Notes under the pieces: generated by a model
Databases searched by the model: none
Seen by the model: only the letters and a program-made list of their open reading frames with translations
What the model was told of the DNA's origin: nothing
Assembly (NCBI RefSeq): GCF_003951315.1
Contig: NZ_QLJH01000003.1
Span: 1 to 64,000, forward strand
Length of the DNA stretch: 64,000 nt
Source: Sphingomonas sp. S-NIH.Pt15_0812
GTDB lineage: Bacteria > Pseudomonadota > Alphaproteobacteria > Sphingomonadales > Sphingomonadaceae
Reading direction: 5' to 3'
Part shown: one piece after another, positions 45,413 to 55,653 of the stretch
Numbering within the stretch: the stretch's first letter is position 1
Layout of the letters: every line of letters begins with the position of its first letter
Translations under genes and position numbers: made by a program

Positions 45413-45663
45413 ACCGCGCGCCATAGGCGCAAATGGCGGTGGAGGGGAAATACCGGGGTGCGGTTCATGCGGAAACCCGGAGAGAATGCCGACGACTTTG
45501 GACGTGGGACTTAGGAATTTCCCTGCCATCCCGGCGAAGGCCGGAATGCGGTTGGGGGACGTTGCGGCGCTATCTCCATCGTTCCGTTACTGGACCCCGG
45601 CCTCCGCCGGGGTGGAGACGAGGAAGAAAGATCGCCCCGTCCACGTCCTCCGCGGGAACCCGG
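45413..45663. other. Intergenic region with small palindromes
   Basis: About 250 bases between cobT and bioF (both minus). It holds two short GC hairpins: CCCCGGC-CTCC-GCCGGGG at 45595-45612, and a CCCGGCGAAGGCCGG-type palindrome near 45532. This kind of element recurs between genes in sphingomonad genomes (from memory). No coding frame is supported; the promoter of bioF probably lies here. Confidence 0.45.
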
Positions 45664-47487
45664 TCACTTCGCGTCGAACAGCGCCGCCAATTGCTCCATG
45701 ATGGTGCCGCCCAATTGCTCGGCATCCATGATCGTCACCGCGCGCTCGTAATAGCGGGTCACGTCATGGCCGATGCCGATCGCGATCAGCTCGACCGGGC
45801 TTTTCGACTCGATCCAGCCGATCACCTGGCGCAGATGCCGTTCGAGATAGCTGCCCGAATTGACCGACAGCGTCGAATCATCGACCGGCGCACCGTCGGA
45901 GATCACCATCAGGATACGCCGCTCCTCCGGCCGCGCGATCAGCCGGCCATGCGCCCAGAGCAAGGCCTCGCCGTCGATATTCTCCTTGAGCAGCCCCTCG
46001 CGCATCATCAGCCCGAGATTCTGTCGCGCGCGCCGCCACGGCTCGTCCGCCTTCTTGTAGATGATGTGGCGCAGGTCGTTCAGCCGCCCCGGTTGCGGCG
46101 GCCGCCCCGCCGCCAGCCAAGTCTCGCGCGCCTGCCCGCCCTTCCACGCACGGGTGGTGAAGCCCAGAATCTCGGTCTTCACCCCGCACCGCTCCAGCGT
46201 ACGGGCCAATATGTCGGCCGAGATCGCCGCGATCGAGATCGGCCGGCCGCGCATCGAGCCGCTATTGTCGATCAGCAGCGTCACCACCGTGTCGCGGAAC
46301 TCGGTGTCGCGCTCGACCTTGTAGGACAGGGACTGGCCCGGGCTGACCACGACCCGCGCCAGCCGTGCGGCATCCAGCATCCCCTCTTCCTGGTCGAAGT
46401 CCCAGCTGCGGTTCTGCTGCGCCATCAGCCGGCGTTGCAATCGGTTGGCCAGCTTCGACACCGCCGATTGCAGATGCGCGAGCTGCTGGTCAAGATAGCC
46501 GCGCAGCCGGTCCAACTCGTCCGCGTCGCACAGGTCGGTCGCGGTCACGACCTCGTCATAGTCGGTCGTCCAGGGCTTATAGTCGAATTGCGGGCTGAAA
46601 TCGCTGAACGGCCGGTTGGGGCGGACGGGCTGCATCCCCTCCTCGCCCTCGTCGCCCGGATCGCCGTCGAGATCGTCGGGCGAATCCTCGCCCATCTCCT
46701 GGCCCTCGCCCTCGTCGCTGTCCGACTCGCGCTGTTCGCCGCGCGCCTCGACCTGGCCCTGGCCCTCACCGCCCTGTTCCTCGCCCTCGTCGCCATTCTC
46801 GTCCGGCGATTCGTCGCTGCCCTCGTCGTCGGACTCGCCCTCGTCCGCCTCGTCGGGCTGCTGCTCGCCCTCGACAAGCTCCAGGTCGGCGAGCATCCGC
46901 GACGCCAGTTGCTGGAAGGCGCGCTGGTCGTCGAGCGCCAGCGCCAGCGCCGACAGGTCGGACTTGGCCGCCACCCAGTCGCGGATCAGCGCCAGGCCCG
47001 GCTGCGCGATCGCCGGCGACTCGCGCCCGGTCATCGCCTCGCGCGCCAGGAGGCCGAGCGCGGTCGACAGCGGCACCTCGGCGCGCGACCGGGCGCGCGT
47101 CAACGGGTCGGAGCGCATCCGCATGTCGAGCGCAGTGTCGAGATTGGCGGCGATGCCGACATAGCCCCGGCTACCCAGCGCCTCGACCCGCGCCGTCTCC
47201 ACCGCGTCGAACACCGCGCGCGCGACCGGATCGACCGGCGCGCCGCGCGCATGCAGCCCGGCATCGTGATGCCGCAGCTTCAGCGCGAAGCCATCGGCGA
47301 AGCCCCGCGCCTCCGCCACCTGTTCGGGCGGCAGGGCACGGCCGGGCATCGGCACCTTCAGATGCTTGCCCGACTGGCTCGGCGCGTCGGCGGTATAGGC
47401 CAGCTCGACGTCCGGCACCTCGGCCAGCGCGCGCGCCGTGCCGCCCAGTACCGCCTTGAACCGGTCGAGAGGGGTTTCGTTCGCCAC
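45664..47487 (-). CDS. cobT: Cobaltochelatase CobT-type subunit (VWA domain)
   Basis: A 607-aa protein. An N-terminal helical part is followed by a long acidic stretch (about residues 205-295, Glu/Asp/Gly-rich) and a C-terminal von Willebrand A domain with MIDAS motif DNSGS (D407, S409, S411), [12 protein letters not shown] and [11 protein letters not shown]. CobT works with the AAA+ protein CobS as the chaperone-like part of aerobic cobalt chelatase. cobS lies immediately upstream (9-nt gap). CobN, the chelatase itself, is not in the window. Confidence 0.92.
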   Translation of the reverse strand: MANETPLDRFKAVLGGTARALAEVPDVELAYTADAPSQSGKHLKVPMPGRALPPEQVAEARGFADGFALKLRHHDAGLHARGAPVDPVARAVFDAVETARVEALGSRGYVGIAANLDTALDMRMRSDPLTRARSRAEVPLSTALGLLAREAMTGRESPAIAQPGLALIRDWVAAKSDLSALALALDDQRAFQQLASRMLADLELVEGEQQPDEADEGESDDEGSDESPDENGDEGEEQGGEGQGQVEARGEQRESDSDEGEGQEMGEDSPDDLDGDPGDEGEEGMQPVRPNRPFSDFSPQFDYKPWTTDYDEVVTATDLCDADELDRLRGYLDQQLAHLQSAVSKLANRLQRRLMAQQNRSWDFDQEEGMLDAARLARVVVSPGQSLSYKVERDTEFRDTVVTLLIDNSGSMRGRPISIAAISADILARTLERCGVKTEILGFTTRAWKGGQARETWLAAGRPPQPGRLNDLRHIIYKKADEPWRRARQNLGLMMREGLLKENIDGEALLWAHGRLIARPEERRILMVISDGAPVDDSTLSVNSGSYLERHLRQVIGWIESKSPVELIAIGIGHDVTRYYERAVTIMDAEQLGGTIMEQLAALFDAK

Positions 47488-47496
47488 CTTAAGCGG

Positions 47497-48507
47497 TCAC
47501 GCCTTGGCCGCGACGCTCTCGGGCAGGTCCTTGCCGAACACGCGCTGGTAATATTCCGCGACCAGCGGCCGCTCCGCCTCGTCGCACTTGTTCAGGAAGG
47601 ACAGGCGGAAGGCCAGGCCGACATCGTTGAAGATCAACGCGTTCTGCGCCCAGGTGATCACCGTGCGCGGGCTCATCACCGTCGAGATGTCGCCATTGAC
47701 GAAGCCCTTGCGGGTCAGGTCGGCGACCCGGACCATGTTGTCGACCACCGCCTTGCCATCGGGCTTGTCATATTCGCCCGACTTGGCGAGCACGATCCGG
47801 GCCTCGATCGCGGCGGGCAGATAGTTGAGCGTGACGACGATGTTCCAGCGGTCCATCTGACCCTGGTTGATCTGCTGCGTGCCGTGATACAGGCCGCTGG
47901 TATCGCCCAGGCCCACCGTATTGGCGGTGGCGAACAGGCGGAACCACTTGTTCGGGCGGATCACGCGGTTCTGGTCGAGCAGCGTCAGCTTGCCCTCCGT
48001 CTCCAGCACGCGCTGGATCACGAACATCACGTCCGGCCGGCCGGCATCATATTCGTCGAAGACGAGCGCGGTCGGGGTCTGGAGCGCCCAGGGGAGCAGC
48101 CCCTCGCGGAACTCGGTCACCTGCTGTCCGTCGCGCAGCACGATGGCGTCGCGGCCGATCAGGTCGATCCGGCTGATATGCGCGTCCAGGTTGATGCGGA
48201 TGCATGGCCATTTCAGCCGCGCCGCGACCTGTTCGATATGCGTCGACTTGCCGGTGCCGTGATAGCCCTGGACCATCACGCGCCGATTGTGCGCGAAGCC
48301 CGCCAGCACCGCCAGCGTGGTATCGCGGTCGAAGACATAGGCGGGGTCGAGATCGGGCACCCGCTCGTCCGCTTCGGAAAAGGCGGGGACCTCCATGTCG
48401 AGGTCGATGCCGAACATCTCGCGCACGCCGACCATCTTGTCGGGGGCGTCGAGGATGGTGGTGTCCCGGCTGTCGGGCTGTGCGTTGGGGATATCGGTCA
48501 TGGCCAT
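47497..48507 (-). CDS. cobS: Cobaltochelatase CobS-type subunit (AAA+ ATPase)
   Basis: A 336-aa MoxR-like AAA+ ATPase. N-terminal [18 protein letters not shown] is characteristic of CobS. Walker A is GYHGTGKST (residues 81-89), with [23 protein letters not shown] as the Walker B region. It pairs with cobT downstream. With no other cobalamin synthesis genes nearby, it could belong to a partial pathway or to the orphan CobST pairs common in alphaproteobacteria. Confidence 0.92.
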   Translation of the reverse strand: MAMTDIPNAQPDSRDTTILDAPDKMVGVREMFGIDLDMEVPAFSEADERVPDLDPAYVFDRDTTLAVLAGFAHNRRVMVQGYHGTGKSTHIEQVAARLKWPCIRINLDAHISRIDLIGRDAIVLRDGQQVTEFREGLLPWALQTPTALVFDEYDAGRPDVMFVIQRVLETEGKLTLLDQNRVIRPNKWFRLFATANTVGLGDTSGLYHGTQQINQGQMDRWNIVVTLNYLPAAIEARIVLAKSGEYDKPDGKAVVDNMVRVADLTRKGFVNGDISTVMSPRTVITWAQNALIFNDVGLAFRLSFLNKCDEAERPLVAEYYQRVFGKDLPESVAAKA

Positions 48508-48635
48508 GGCGACAAACGCCTTAAGCCGATCGCGGCTCCCTACTCAACCGGCTGGATCATTCGTGATGCGCGGATTTTTTCCGCAACAAAGGGCTTGCGC
48601 CCCGCGCCGCCCCGGACTAGAGGGCCACCTCCCAA

Positions 48636-48712
48636 GCGCCCGTAGCTCAGCTGGATAGAGCATCAGACTACGAATCTGAGGGTCGGACGTTCGAATCGTT
48701 CCGGGCGCGCCA
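48636..48712 (+). tRNA. tRNA-Arg (ACG)
   Basis: A complete cloverleaf: acceptor GCGCCCG / CGGGCGC, D-arm with AGCTCAGCTGGATAGAGC, anticodon stem TCAGA / TCTGA with loop CTACGAA (anticodon ACG), T-arm GGACG-TTCGAAT-CGTTC, discriminator G and encoded CCA. 77 nt including CCA. ACG reads CGU/C/A codons after deamination to inosine. Confidence 0.96.
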
Positions 48713-48826
48713 TTCTCCTTCCTAGCGGTTTACGCGGAGGTGATGGCCTTGGGTCCAGGCCTTTATGACTGTCCGTCGCCATCCCCGGGTGGCAATGGAT
48801 TCGCCCCCTACCCATCCATGGGCCGT

Positions 48827-50059
48827 TCAGGGCGCCAGCCGCACCATCACCACGCCATGCGGTTCGACCTCGGCTTCGTAGCGGCCGGACAGGCGCCCCA
48901 GATCGCGATGCGCCCACAGGTCGCGCGCCCGCAGCCGGACCGTCGCGGGCAGGCCCAGGCTGGTCCAGTCGGCGGCGATCCGCACCGGCACCTCGCCGCG
49001 ATTCCACAGCAGCAGCGTGCGCCCGCCATCGGCCATCGGCTTGACCCAGACCTCCCCGGTGCCGCTCCGCATCACGCGATGCCCCTGCGCGCCCAGCGGG
49101 TCCTGATCGACGGCGATCACCTCGCGGTTGAGCAGGATGGCGCGGGTCGCATCCGACATGGCGGCGACGTCGTTGCCGGCGATCAGCGGCGCGGCCATCA
49201 TCGCCCAGAGCGAGAAATGCGCGCGATATTCGGTATCGCTCAGCCCGCCATGGCCGACCTCCAGCATGTCCGGGTCGTTCCAATGGCCGGGGCCGGCAAA
49301 GGGCCAGAGCGGCTCGTTCCGGTCGACGATCGAGGCGATGCCCCAGCTATGGCCGTGCTTTCCCTCCCATTGGTCGGTGATGTCGCCGGTGGTGCGCCAC
49401 AGATTGCCGATCTTCGTCGCCCAGAGCCACGGCCGGGAATTCCCCCATTCGCACAGGGAGAACAGGATCGGCCGTCCGGTCGCGCGCAGCGCATCCGCCA
49501 TGGTGGCATAGGCCTCCTCGGCATTGCGAACGCCCGAGGAACACCAGTCATATTTCAGGTAATCGACGCCCCAGCGCGCATATTGCAGCGCGTCCTGATA
49601 TTCATGCCCCTGGCTGCCCGGCCGGCCGCCGCAGGTCCTGGTGCCCGCGTCGGAATAGATGCCGAACTTCAGCCCCCTGGCATGGATATGCTCGCCCAGC
49701 GCTTTCAACCCGCCGGGAAAGCGCTGGCGATCCTCGGTGATGAAGCCATTGGCGTCGCGCGTGCCGTGCCAGCAATCGTCGATGACGATATAGGCATAGC
49801 CCGCCGCCTTCATGCCGTTCGCCGCGATCGCATCGGCGGTACGGCGGATCACCGCCTCGTTCACGTTGCACCCGAACGTGTTCCAGCTGTTCCAGCCCAT
49901 GGGCGGGGTCTGGGCCAGGCCGTTGGCGGTGCGCTTCGGGTCCTGGGACGGCGCCAAGAGATTGGGGTCGGCGTCCAGCACCTCCTGCGCCGGCGCGGGG
50001 GCCGCCGCTTGGAGCAGCAGGCCGGCCAGGGTCAGGCGGGACAGGACGGCGCGGATCAT
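48827..50059 (-). CDS. Alpha-galactosidase, glycoside hydrolase family 27
   Basis: A 410-aa exported enzyme (signal peptide ending APAPAQ, about residue 25). GH27 motifs are TPPMGWNSWNTFGC, YIVIDDCW, GLKFGIYSDAGTRTC, YLKYDWC (Asp nucleophile) and PGHWNDPDML (acid/base region). It removes terminal alpha-galactose, for instance from galactomannan. The ATG overlaps the stop of the GH5 gene (ATGA), so both enzymes should act together; galE nearby could handle the galactose carbon. Confidence 0.93.
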   Translation of the reverse strand: MIRAVLSRLTLAGLLLQAAAPAPAQEVLDADPNLLAPSQDPKRTANGLAQTPPMGWNSWNTFGCNVNEAVIRRTADAIAANGMKAAGYAYIVIDDCWHGTRDANGFITEDRQRFPGGLKALGEHIHARGLKFGIYSDAGTRTCGGRPGSQGHEYQDALQYARWGVDYLKYDWCSSGVRNAEEAYATMADALRATGRPILFSLCEWGNSRPWLWATKIGNLWRTTGDITDQWEGKHGHSWGIASIVDRNEPLWPFAGPGHWNDPDMLEVGHGGLSDTEYRAHFSLWAMMAAPLIAGNDVAAMSDATRAILLNREVIAVDQDPLGAQGHRVMRSGTGEVWVKPMADGGRTLLLWNRGEVPVRIAADWTSLGLPATVRLRARDLWAHRDLGRLSGRYEAEVEPHGVVMVRLAP

Positions 50060-51390
50060 GTCCGCGCCCCTGGCAACCGCGCGATGGCGGCGGCATGATC
50101 GGCGACGATGCGGACCGTCGTGTCGCCGGTGAAGATGCCGTACCAGCCCTGCGGCTCGTGCGGGGGGTCGCCCATATAGTGGCGGTCGCCGTCGCGGAAC
50201 CGGTAATCGGGGTGCTCCGCCCGCGCCTCGCCGTTCCAGGCCCAGAAATTGGTGCCCGCGATCGGCCCGCCTTCGCCCATGTCGCGCAACGCCGCCGCAT
50301 AGATCAGCCGGTAGAACCGGTCCTTATAGCCGGTCGCGACCCGGGGATCGTTGCTGCCCCCGTCGCGCGGATAGCCGAATTCCTCGATCACCAGCGGCTT
50401 GTCGAGTTGCCGGGCAAGCGCGACATGCCGGGCGATATATTCCTCGGTCAGCGTCTCGCCGCGCGGATAGGTGTTGGCGAGGTCGGTCTGCTTCACCCAG
50501 TCCCAATTGTTGGGCCAGATATGCGCGGTGAGATAGTCGATCTCCGCCAGGCCATGTTCGGCGAGCAGGATGTCGGGCCGCTCCAGCGTGCCCTTCAGCC
50601 CCTCCGACCCGGTGCAGACCAGATGGTTGGGATCGAGCGACTTGACCAGCCGGGCGCTGTCGCGGACCCAGAGGGTGAACTGCTCGACATCGGCATGATC
50701 CGCGTCGCCCGCCGGGCGCGGCTCGTTGGCGAGCTGCCATGCCATGATCGTCGGATCATCCGCATAGCGCCGGCCGGTCGCGCTGCTGGTCCGCGACACC
50801 AAGGTGCGGATCCAGTCGCGATACAGGCCGGTCGCGCGCGCATCGCCATAGAATTGCGCATTGAAATTGGCGAAGGCCGGCCAGGGATGCGCCGGGTCGT
50901 TCATGTCCAGATAGCGACCGCCATTGACGTAGGACAAATAGGTCATCATCCCACCCGACCATTCCCAGAAATTGGTCAGGTACAGCACGGCGCGCATGTC
51001 GCGCTTCGCCATCTCCGCCAGCGCATGATCCAGCCCGGCGAGCAGCGTCGCGTTGGTCGTGGTGGCGGTGCGGAAGCCCGGCTTGATCGCGTTGCGCAGC
51101 GGTCCTTCCTCGGCGGAGGCGAGGATGCGCAGATTGGTGACGCCCATGGCTTTCAGGGCGTCCAGCTCGCGCCCTAGCCGTGCGCGGTCGCCATAGGGCG
51201 CGTCGGCCCCCAGATAGGCGGCATACCACATGTTCGCGCCGACAAAGCGATAGGGCCGGTCGCCGACCATCAGGCGCATCCCCTCGCGCCGGACGAAGCC
51301 GGGCGACGCGGCGGCCGGTGCGGCCGGCATGGTGGCGCATCCCGCCAACAGCGTGGCGGCTCCCAGAAACCCACGACGATCCATGCTCAT
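50056..51390 (-). CDS. GH5-family endo-beta-mannanase-like lipoprotein
   Basis: A 444-aa glycoside hydrolase. The N-terminus MSMDRRGFLGAATLLAGC combines a Tat-like RRGFLG motif with a lipobox (LLAGC), so it is probably exported folded and lipid-anchored. The GH5 fold shows RFVGANMWYAAYLG, AWQLANEPRP (acid/base Glu) and LVIEEFGYPRDG (nucleophile Glu), the pattern of the mannanase subfamilies. ATG at 51390 is chosen because AGGGGCGG lies just upstream. It is coupled to the downstream alpha-galactosidase; together they suit galactomannan breakdown. Confidence 0.88.
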   Translation of the reverse strand: MSMDRRGFLGAATLLAGCATMPAAPAAASPGFVRREGMRLMVGDRPYRFVGANMWYAAYLGADAPYGDRARLGRELDALKAMGVTNLRILASAEEGPLRNAIKPGFRTATTTNATLLAGLDHALAEMAKRDMRAVLYLTNFWEWSGGMMTYLSYVNGGRYLDMNDPAHPWPAFANFNAQFYGDARATGLYRDWIRTLVSRTSSATGRRYADDPTIMAWQLANEPRPAGDADHADVEQFTLWVRDSARLVKSLDPNHLVCTGSEGLKGTLERPDILLAEHGLAEIDYLTAHIWPNNWDWVKQTDLANTYPRGETLTEEYIARHVALARQLDKPLVIEEFGYPRDGGSNDPRVATGYKDRFYRLIYAAALRDMGEGGPIAGTNFWAWNGEARAEHPDYRFRDGDRHYMGDPPHEPQGWYGIFTGDTTVRIVADHAAAIARLPGART

Positions 51391-51473
51391 ATCCGCCCCT
51401 CTCCCGCCTGATGAGCGACGGGCATAACCGCGGCGTCCTTCATTGGCTCGCGGTATTTGCAGGATAAGCCATC

Positions 51474-51509
51474 GGAGTGCCGGCACTTTCCCTTTTGCTC
51501 CGGCACTCC
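51474..51509. repeat. Inverted repeat upstream of the PAP2 and GH5 genes
   Basis: Perfect 10-bp arms GGAGTGCCGG / CCGGCACTCC separated by 16 nt, in the divergent region between the GH5 gene (minus) and the PAP2 gene (plus). It may be an operator or a stray palindrome. Confidence 0.5.
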
Positions 51510-51530
51510 GCCCTGCCTACACGGGGTGGC

Positions 51531-52196
51531 ATGTTGCAATCCCGACCGACCCGGCCGCTGCCCAAGCCGCTGGCCGCCATCTCGCTGCTCGCCATCGCCG
51601 CCCTGCTGGCCCTGCTGTTCGGCCATTGGCTCGCCCCCGATCCGCTGGTGCTCGACCGCTCGATCATCCAGGGCCTGCGCGCCTGGGGCGGGCCGCACTG
51701 GCTGCCCGGCGTCGCGGTCGACCTGACGGCGCTCGGCGGCAGCACGGTGGTGACGCTGGTCGTGCTGCTGGTCGCCGGCTTCCTGCTGATGCAGCGGCTG
51801 TGGCTGACCGCGCTGGCGCTGGTGCTGGCGACCGCCACCGGTGGGCAGATGGTGTGGCTGATCAAGCGGACCATCGGCCGCGCCCGGCCCGACCTGGTGC
51901 CGCATCTGGTCGACGTCTCCAATGCCAGCTTCCCCAGCGGCCATGCGACCAACAGCGCGATCGTCTACCTCACCCTCGCCGCATTGGCCGCGCAGGTGGT
52001 GCGCGATCGCCCGACCCGCCGCTACCTGTTCGGCGCCGCGATCCTGCTGACCGGCGCGATCGGGTCGAGCCGCGTCTATCTGGGCGTCCACTGGCCGTCC
52101 GACGTGCTGGCCGGCTGGAGCTTCGGCACGCTCTGGGCGCTCGGCTGGTGGTGGCTGACCGCCCGGACGCGCGCCTCGATCGGCGGCGAGCGCTAG
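51531..52196 (+). CDS. PAP2 superfamily phosphatase (membrane)
   Basis: A 221-aa protein with about six membrane helices. The three acid-phosphatase motifs are complete: KRTIGRARP, SFPSGHATNS and SRVYLGVHWPSDV. Likely substrates are undecaprenyl pyrophosphate or phospholipid phosphates on the outer face of the inner membrane. The ATG at 51531 has GGGG upstream and places the start just before the first helix; an upstream in-frame GTG at 51477 would lie in the inverted repeat. Confidence 0.92.
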   Translation: MLQSRPTRPLPKPLAAISLLAIAALLALLFGHWLAPDPLVLDRSIIQGLRAWGGPHWLPGVAVDLTALGGSTVVTLVVLLVAGFLLMQRLWLTALALVLATATGGQMVWLIKRTIGRARPDLVPHLVDVSNASFPSGHATNSAIVYLTLAALAAQVVRDRPTRRYLFGAAILLTGAIGSSRVYLGVHWPSDVLAGWSFGTLWALGWWWLTARTRASIGGER

Positions 52197-53014
52197 GCGA
52201 GCCCCAGGATGCGTCGCGCCTGTTTCAAGTGCGGCGCGTCGACCATCCGGCCGTCGAGTTGGAGCGCGCCCGCGCCCGGATTGGCCGCGAACAGATCGAC
52301 GATCGCCTGCGCCGCCGCGCGTTCCGCGTCGCTCGGGGTGAAGGCGGCGTTGATGACCGGCACCTGCGCGGGATGGATCGCCATCATCCCCGTGAACCCG
52401 TCCCGCCGCCCGCGCGCGGCATAGGCGGCGAGCGCGTCCAGGTCGCGAAAGTCGGGGAACACCGTCTCGATCGCCGCCACGCCCGCGGCATGGGCGCCGA
52501 ACAGCGTCAGCGCGCGGGCGAGCTGATAGGGCGCGGTATAGCCGCCATCCGCCTCGCGCGCGGTGGAGGCGCCGATCGCGGCAGGCAGGTCCTCCGCGCC
52601 CCAGGTCAGGCCGGCGAGATGCGGCGCGACACCGGCATAGCTGCCGAGTTGGAAAATCGCCGCCGGCGTCTCGGTCGCGACGGGCAGGATCGGCAGGCCG
52701 GCGCGCGCCGCCAGGGCCGCGACCGAGCCTGCACCCTCCGCCTTAGGCAGCATCAGCGCGTCGGGTCTCGCCGGCAGGATCGCCGCCAGATCCTCCTCAA
52801 CCAAGCCGGAATCGAGCGGATTGACCCGTACGATCAGCGGCAGCGTGCGCGCTTTCCGCAGGAATCCCGCCACCGCCAGGCGCGCCGCCGGCTTGGCGGC
52901 GGCGGCGACCGAATCCTCCAGGTCGAGGATCAGCGCGTCCGCGCCGCAACCGGCCGCCTTCGCCATCCGCTCCGGCCGGTCCCCCGGCACGAACAGCAGC
53001 GAGCGCCAGCTCAC
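52193..53014 (-). CDS. CoA ester lyase, CitE/HpcH-HpaI aldolase family
   Basis: A 273-aa enzyme with the family marks RSLLFVPGDRPERMAKA, ALILDLEDSV (acidic metal/CoA region), RVNPLDSGL, LMLPKAE, ATETPAAIF and GMMAIHPAQVPVIN. Relatives cleave citramalyl-, malyl- or (S)-malyl-CoA-type thioesters; the exact substrate cannot be read from sequence. The start is GTG overlapping the galE stop (GTGA). It is convergent with the PAP2 gene. Confidence 0.87.
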   Translation of the reverse strand: MSWRSLLFVPGDRPERMAKAAGCGADALILDLEDSVAAAAKPAARLAVAGFLRKARTLPLIVRVNPLDSGLVEEDLAAILPARPDALMLPKAEGAGSVAALAARAGLPILPVATETPAAIFQLGSYAGVAPHLAGLTWGAEDLPAAIGASTAREADGGYTAPYQLARALTLFGAHAAGVAAIETVFPDFRDLDALAAYAARGRRDGFTGMMAIHPAQVPVINAAFTPSDAERAAAQAIVDLFAANPGAGALQLDGRMVDAPHLKQARRILGLA

Positions 53015-54012
53015 CGGCGCCGCTCCGCCAGCGCCCGCTCCCAGGCCAGCGCATCGCGGATGATCCCGCCCAGATCGTCATGCGCGGGCCGCCAGTCGAG
53101 CGTCGCCAGGATCTTGGCATTGTCGGCGACCAGTTCCGCCGGATCGCCCGCGCGGCGTCCCTCATAGCGACGCTCGATCCGCATGTTGGTGACGCGATCG
53201 ACCGCGTCGAGCACCTCGTTGACCGAGAAGCCCCGGCCATAGCCGCAGTTCATGACGTGGCTCTCGCCCGGATGTTCGACCAGCTTCGCAAGCGCCGCGA
53301 CATGCGCCGCCGCCAGGTCGGTGACATGGATATAGTCGCGCACGCCGGTGCCGTCGGGCGTCGGGAAGTCGGTGCCGAACACGCCGACGCCATCGCGCTT
53401 GCCGGTCGCCGCCTCCACCGCGACCTTGATCAGATGGGTCGCGCCCGCGGTCGACTGGCCCGACCGCCCCGCCGGGTCGGCGCCGGCGACGTTGAAATAG
53501 CGCAGCGCGCAATAGTTGATCGGATGCGCGGCCGCGACATCGGCCAGCATCGTCTCGGTCATCAGCTTCGACATGCCATAGGGGTTGATCGGCCGCTTGG
53601 GATCGTCCTCGCCGATCGGCATCCGCTCGGGCGTGCCATAGGTGGCGGCGGTCGAGGAGAAGATGAAGTGCGGCACCCCCTCCTCGACCGCGCTCTCGAT
53701 CAGCGCGCGCGAGGCGGCGGTGTTGTTGCGGTAATATTTGAGCGGGTTGCTGACCGACTCCGGCACGATGATCGATCCGGCGAAATGCATGATCGCGCGC
53801 ACCCGGTGGTCGCGGATCGCGACGCGCACCGCCGCCTCGTCCGCCACATCGGCCCGGACGAAGGCCGCGCGCGGATCGACCGCCCAGTCGAAGCCGGTGA
53901 CGAGGTTGTCGAGAACCACCACGTCATAGCCGGCATCGAGCAGCGCCAGCACGGCATGGCTGCCGATATAGCCGGCCCCGCCGGTCACCATCACCTTGCC
54001 GTCGATCGTCAT
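53011..54012 (-). CDS. galE: UDP-glucose 4-epimerase GalE
   Basis: A 333-aa NAD-dependent extended SDR enzyme. It has the nucleotide-binding motif GGAGYIGSH at the N-terminus, [15 protein letters not shown] with the catalytic Ser/Thr, the Tyr-x-x-x-Lys in PYGMSKL, and [14 protein letters not shown], all typical of GalE. It interconverts UDP-glucose and UDP-galactose for polysaccharide synthesis or galactose use. Confidence 0.94.
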   Translation of the reverse strand: MTIDGKVMVTGGAGYIGSHAVLALLDAGYDVVVLDNLVTGFDWAVDPRAAFVRADVADEAAVRVAIRDHRVRAIMHFAGSIIVPESVSNPLKYYRNNTAASRALIESAVEEGVPHFIFSSTAATYGTPERMPIGEDDPKRPINPYGMSKLMTETMLADVAAAHPINYCALRYFNVAGADPAGRSGQSTAGATHLIKVAVEAATGKRDGVGVFGTDFPTPDGTGVRDYIHVTDLAAAHVAALAKLVEHPGESHVMNCGYGRGFSVNEVLDAVDRVTNMRIERRYEGRRAGDPAELVADNAKILATLDWRPAHDDLGGIIRDALAWERALAERRR

Positions 54013-54098
54013 CGCTTCGCTCCAGGGCCCTTATGGGCACGCAGCCCTTTGCGGTCGCGTTAGCGCGTTCCTATCTGGGGGGAAAGGAGACCATCTTC

Positions 54099-54635
54099 AT
54101 GACCGAATATGCGACGCTGGCCGGAGGCTGCTTCTGGTGCACCGAGGCGGTGTTCAAGGACGTGATCGGCGTGGAGAGCGTCGAGAGCGGCTATATCGGC
54201 GGCACCGTCCCCAACCCGACCTACAAGCAGGTCTGCGGCGGCGACACCGGCCATGCCGAGGCGATCCGCGTCGGCTTCGATCCCGACCGCATCCGCTATG
54301 CCGACCTGCTCGACATCTTCTTCGCGACGCACGACCCGACCCAGCTCAATCGCCAGGGCAATGACGTCGGCACGCAATATCGCTCGGCGATCTTCCCCGC
54401 CGACGAGACCCAGGCGGCCGAGGCGCGCGCCGCGATCGAGCGCGCCGGCGAGGATCATGGCCGCATCGTCACCACGATCGAGCCGATGAGCGAATGGTAT
54501 CCGGCCGAGGGCTATCACCAGGATTATTGGGAGACGTCCGGCCGGTCCAATCCCTATTGCATGGCGGTGATCCCGCCCAAGCTCCAGAAGCTGCGCAAGA
54601 GCTTCGCGGCCCGGTCCCGCGCGGCGACCGTCTGA
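54099..54635 (+). CDS. msrA: Peptide methionine sulfoxide reductase MsrA
   Basis: A 178-aa repair enzyme reducing methionine-S-sulfoxide. The catalytic motif GGCFWC has Cys11 as nucleophile; later [25 protein letters not shown] and EGYHQDYW are family blocks. The ATG at 54099 follows AGGAG; the open frame upstream to 54033 is not conserved. It is monocistronic and divergent from galE. Confidence 0.96.
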   Translation: MTEYATLAGGCFWCTEAVFKDVIGVESVESGYIGGTVPNPTYKQVCGGDTGHAEAIRVGFDPDRIRYADLLDIFFATHDPTQLNRQGNDVGTQYRSAIFPADETQAAEARAAIERAGEDHGRIVTTIEPMSEWYPAEGYHQDYWETSGRSNPYCMAVIPPKLQKLRKSFAARSRAATV

Positions 54636-54697
54636 GCGTAACATCCTGTTGACGCGCCGGGTGGATGGGCGGTGGTACGGCACCACCGCCCGGTCCG

Positions 54698-55567
54698 TTA
54701 CAGGCTCCTGATGATCCCGGAGAAGTCGACCGGCTCCGGGTTCGCCGCGACGAACGCCTCGTAGAGTTCGGCGGCGCGCGCGCCCATCGGTGTGCCCGCC
54801 CCGACCTGCGCCGCCGCCTCGCGCGCCAGTCGCAGGTCCTTCAGCATCAGCGCCGCCGCGAAGCCGCCCTGATAGTCATGGTCGGCCGGCGTCGTCGGAC
54901 CGACGCCCGGCACCGGGCAATAGCTGGTCAGCGACCAGCTCTGCCCCGAACTGACCGAGGCGATGTCGAAAAAGGCCTGCGCCTCCAGCCCCAGTTTCTC
55001 CGCAAGCCCGAACGCCTCGCAAGTGGCGATCATCGTCGCGCCCAGCACCATGTTGTTGCAGATCTTCGCCGCCTGGCCGGCCCCGCTGCCGCCGGCATGG
55101 ATCACCGCCTTGCCCATCGCCGCCAGATAGGGCCGGGCGCGGTCGAACGCGGCCGACGCACCACCGACCATGAAGGTCAGCGTCCCCGCCGCCGCCGCCG
55201 CGATCCCGCCCGACACCGGCGCGTCGACCGCCGCGAAACCGCGCGCGGTGGCGGTATCGGCGACGCGGCGCGCGGTGGCGACGTCGATCGTCGAACAGTC
55301 GATCAGCAACGCGCCAGGCACCAGCGCCTCCAGGATCTCCGCCTGCACCGCTTCGACATGCCGGCCGGCGGGCAGCATCGTGACGACCGCCTCCACGCCC
55401 TCGGCCGCAGCCCGCGCGCTGGCGGCGGGGTGGCAACCGGCCTGTTGGGCGCGCGCCAGCGCCTCGGCGGAAAGGTCGAAGGCATGGACCTCATGCCCTG
55501 CCTTCGCCAGATTGGCGGCCATGCCGCCGCCCATATTGCCCAGTCCGATAAAGGCGATGCGTGCCAT
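54698..55567 (-). CDS. mmsB: 3-hydroxyisobutyrate dehydrogenase
   Basis: A 289-aa NAD-dependent enzyme of valine degradation. Motifs are IAFIGLGNMGGGMAANLAKAGH (dinucleotide fold), the substrate loop DAPVSGGIAAAAAGTLTFMVGG, and GSGAGQAAKICNNM with the catalytic Lys. The ATG at 55567 has GAGAGAGGA upstream. It is separated from the other valine genes by a REP-like palindrome but is on the same strand. Confidence 0.94.
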   Translation of the reverse strand: MARIAFIGLGNMGGGMAANLAKAGHEVHAFDLSAEALARAQQAGCHPAASARAAAEGVEAVVTMLPAGRHVEAVQAEILEALVPGALLIDCSTIDVATARRVADTATARGFAAVDAPVSGGIAAAAAGTLTFMVGGASAAFDRARPYLAAMGKAVIHAGGSGAGQAAKICNNMVLGATMIATCEAFGLAEKLGLEAQAFFDIASVSSGQSWSLTSYCPVPGVGPTTPADHDYQGGFAAALMLKDLRLAREAAAQVGAGTPMGARAAELYEAFVAANPEPVDFSGIIRSL

Positions 55568-55653
55568 GTCGTCGATCCTCTCTCCGGCCGCCGTCCTTGC
55601 GGTGGCTCTTCCTTGATTCACGCCTCGACTGGAGCGAGGCCTTTGTGACGTCC

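Noticed and set aside
48636..48826. tRNA-Arg as an integration site for an island
   Set aside because: No integrase gene and no repeat of the tRNA 3' end were found; the following genes are ordinary metabolic genes.
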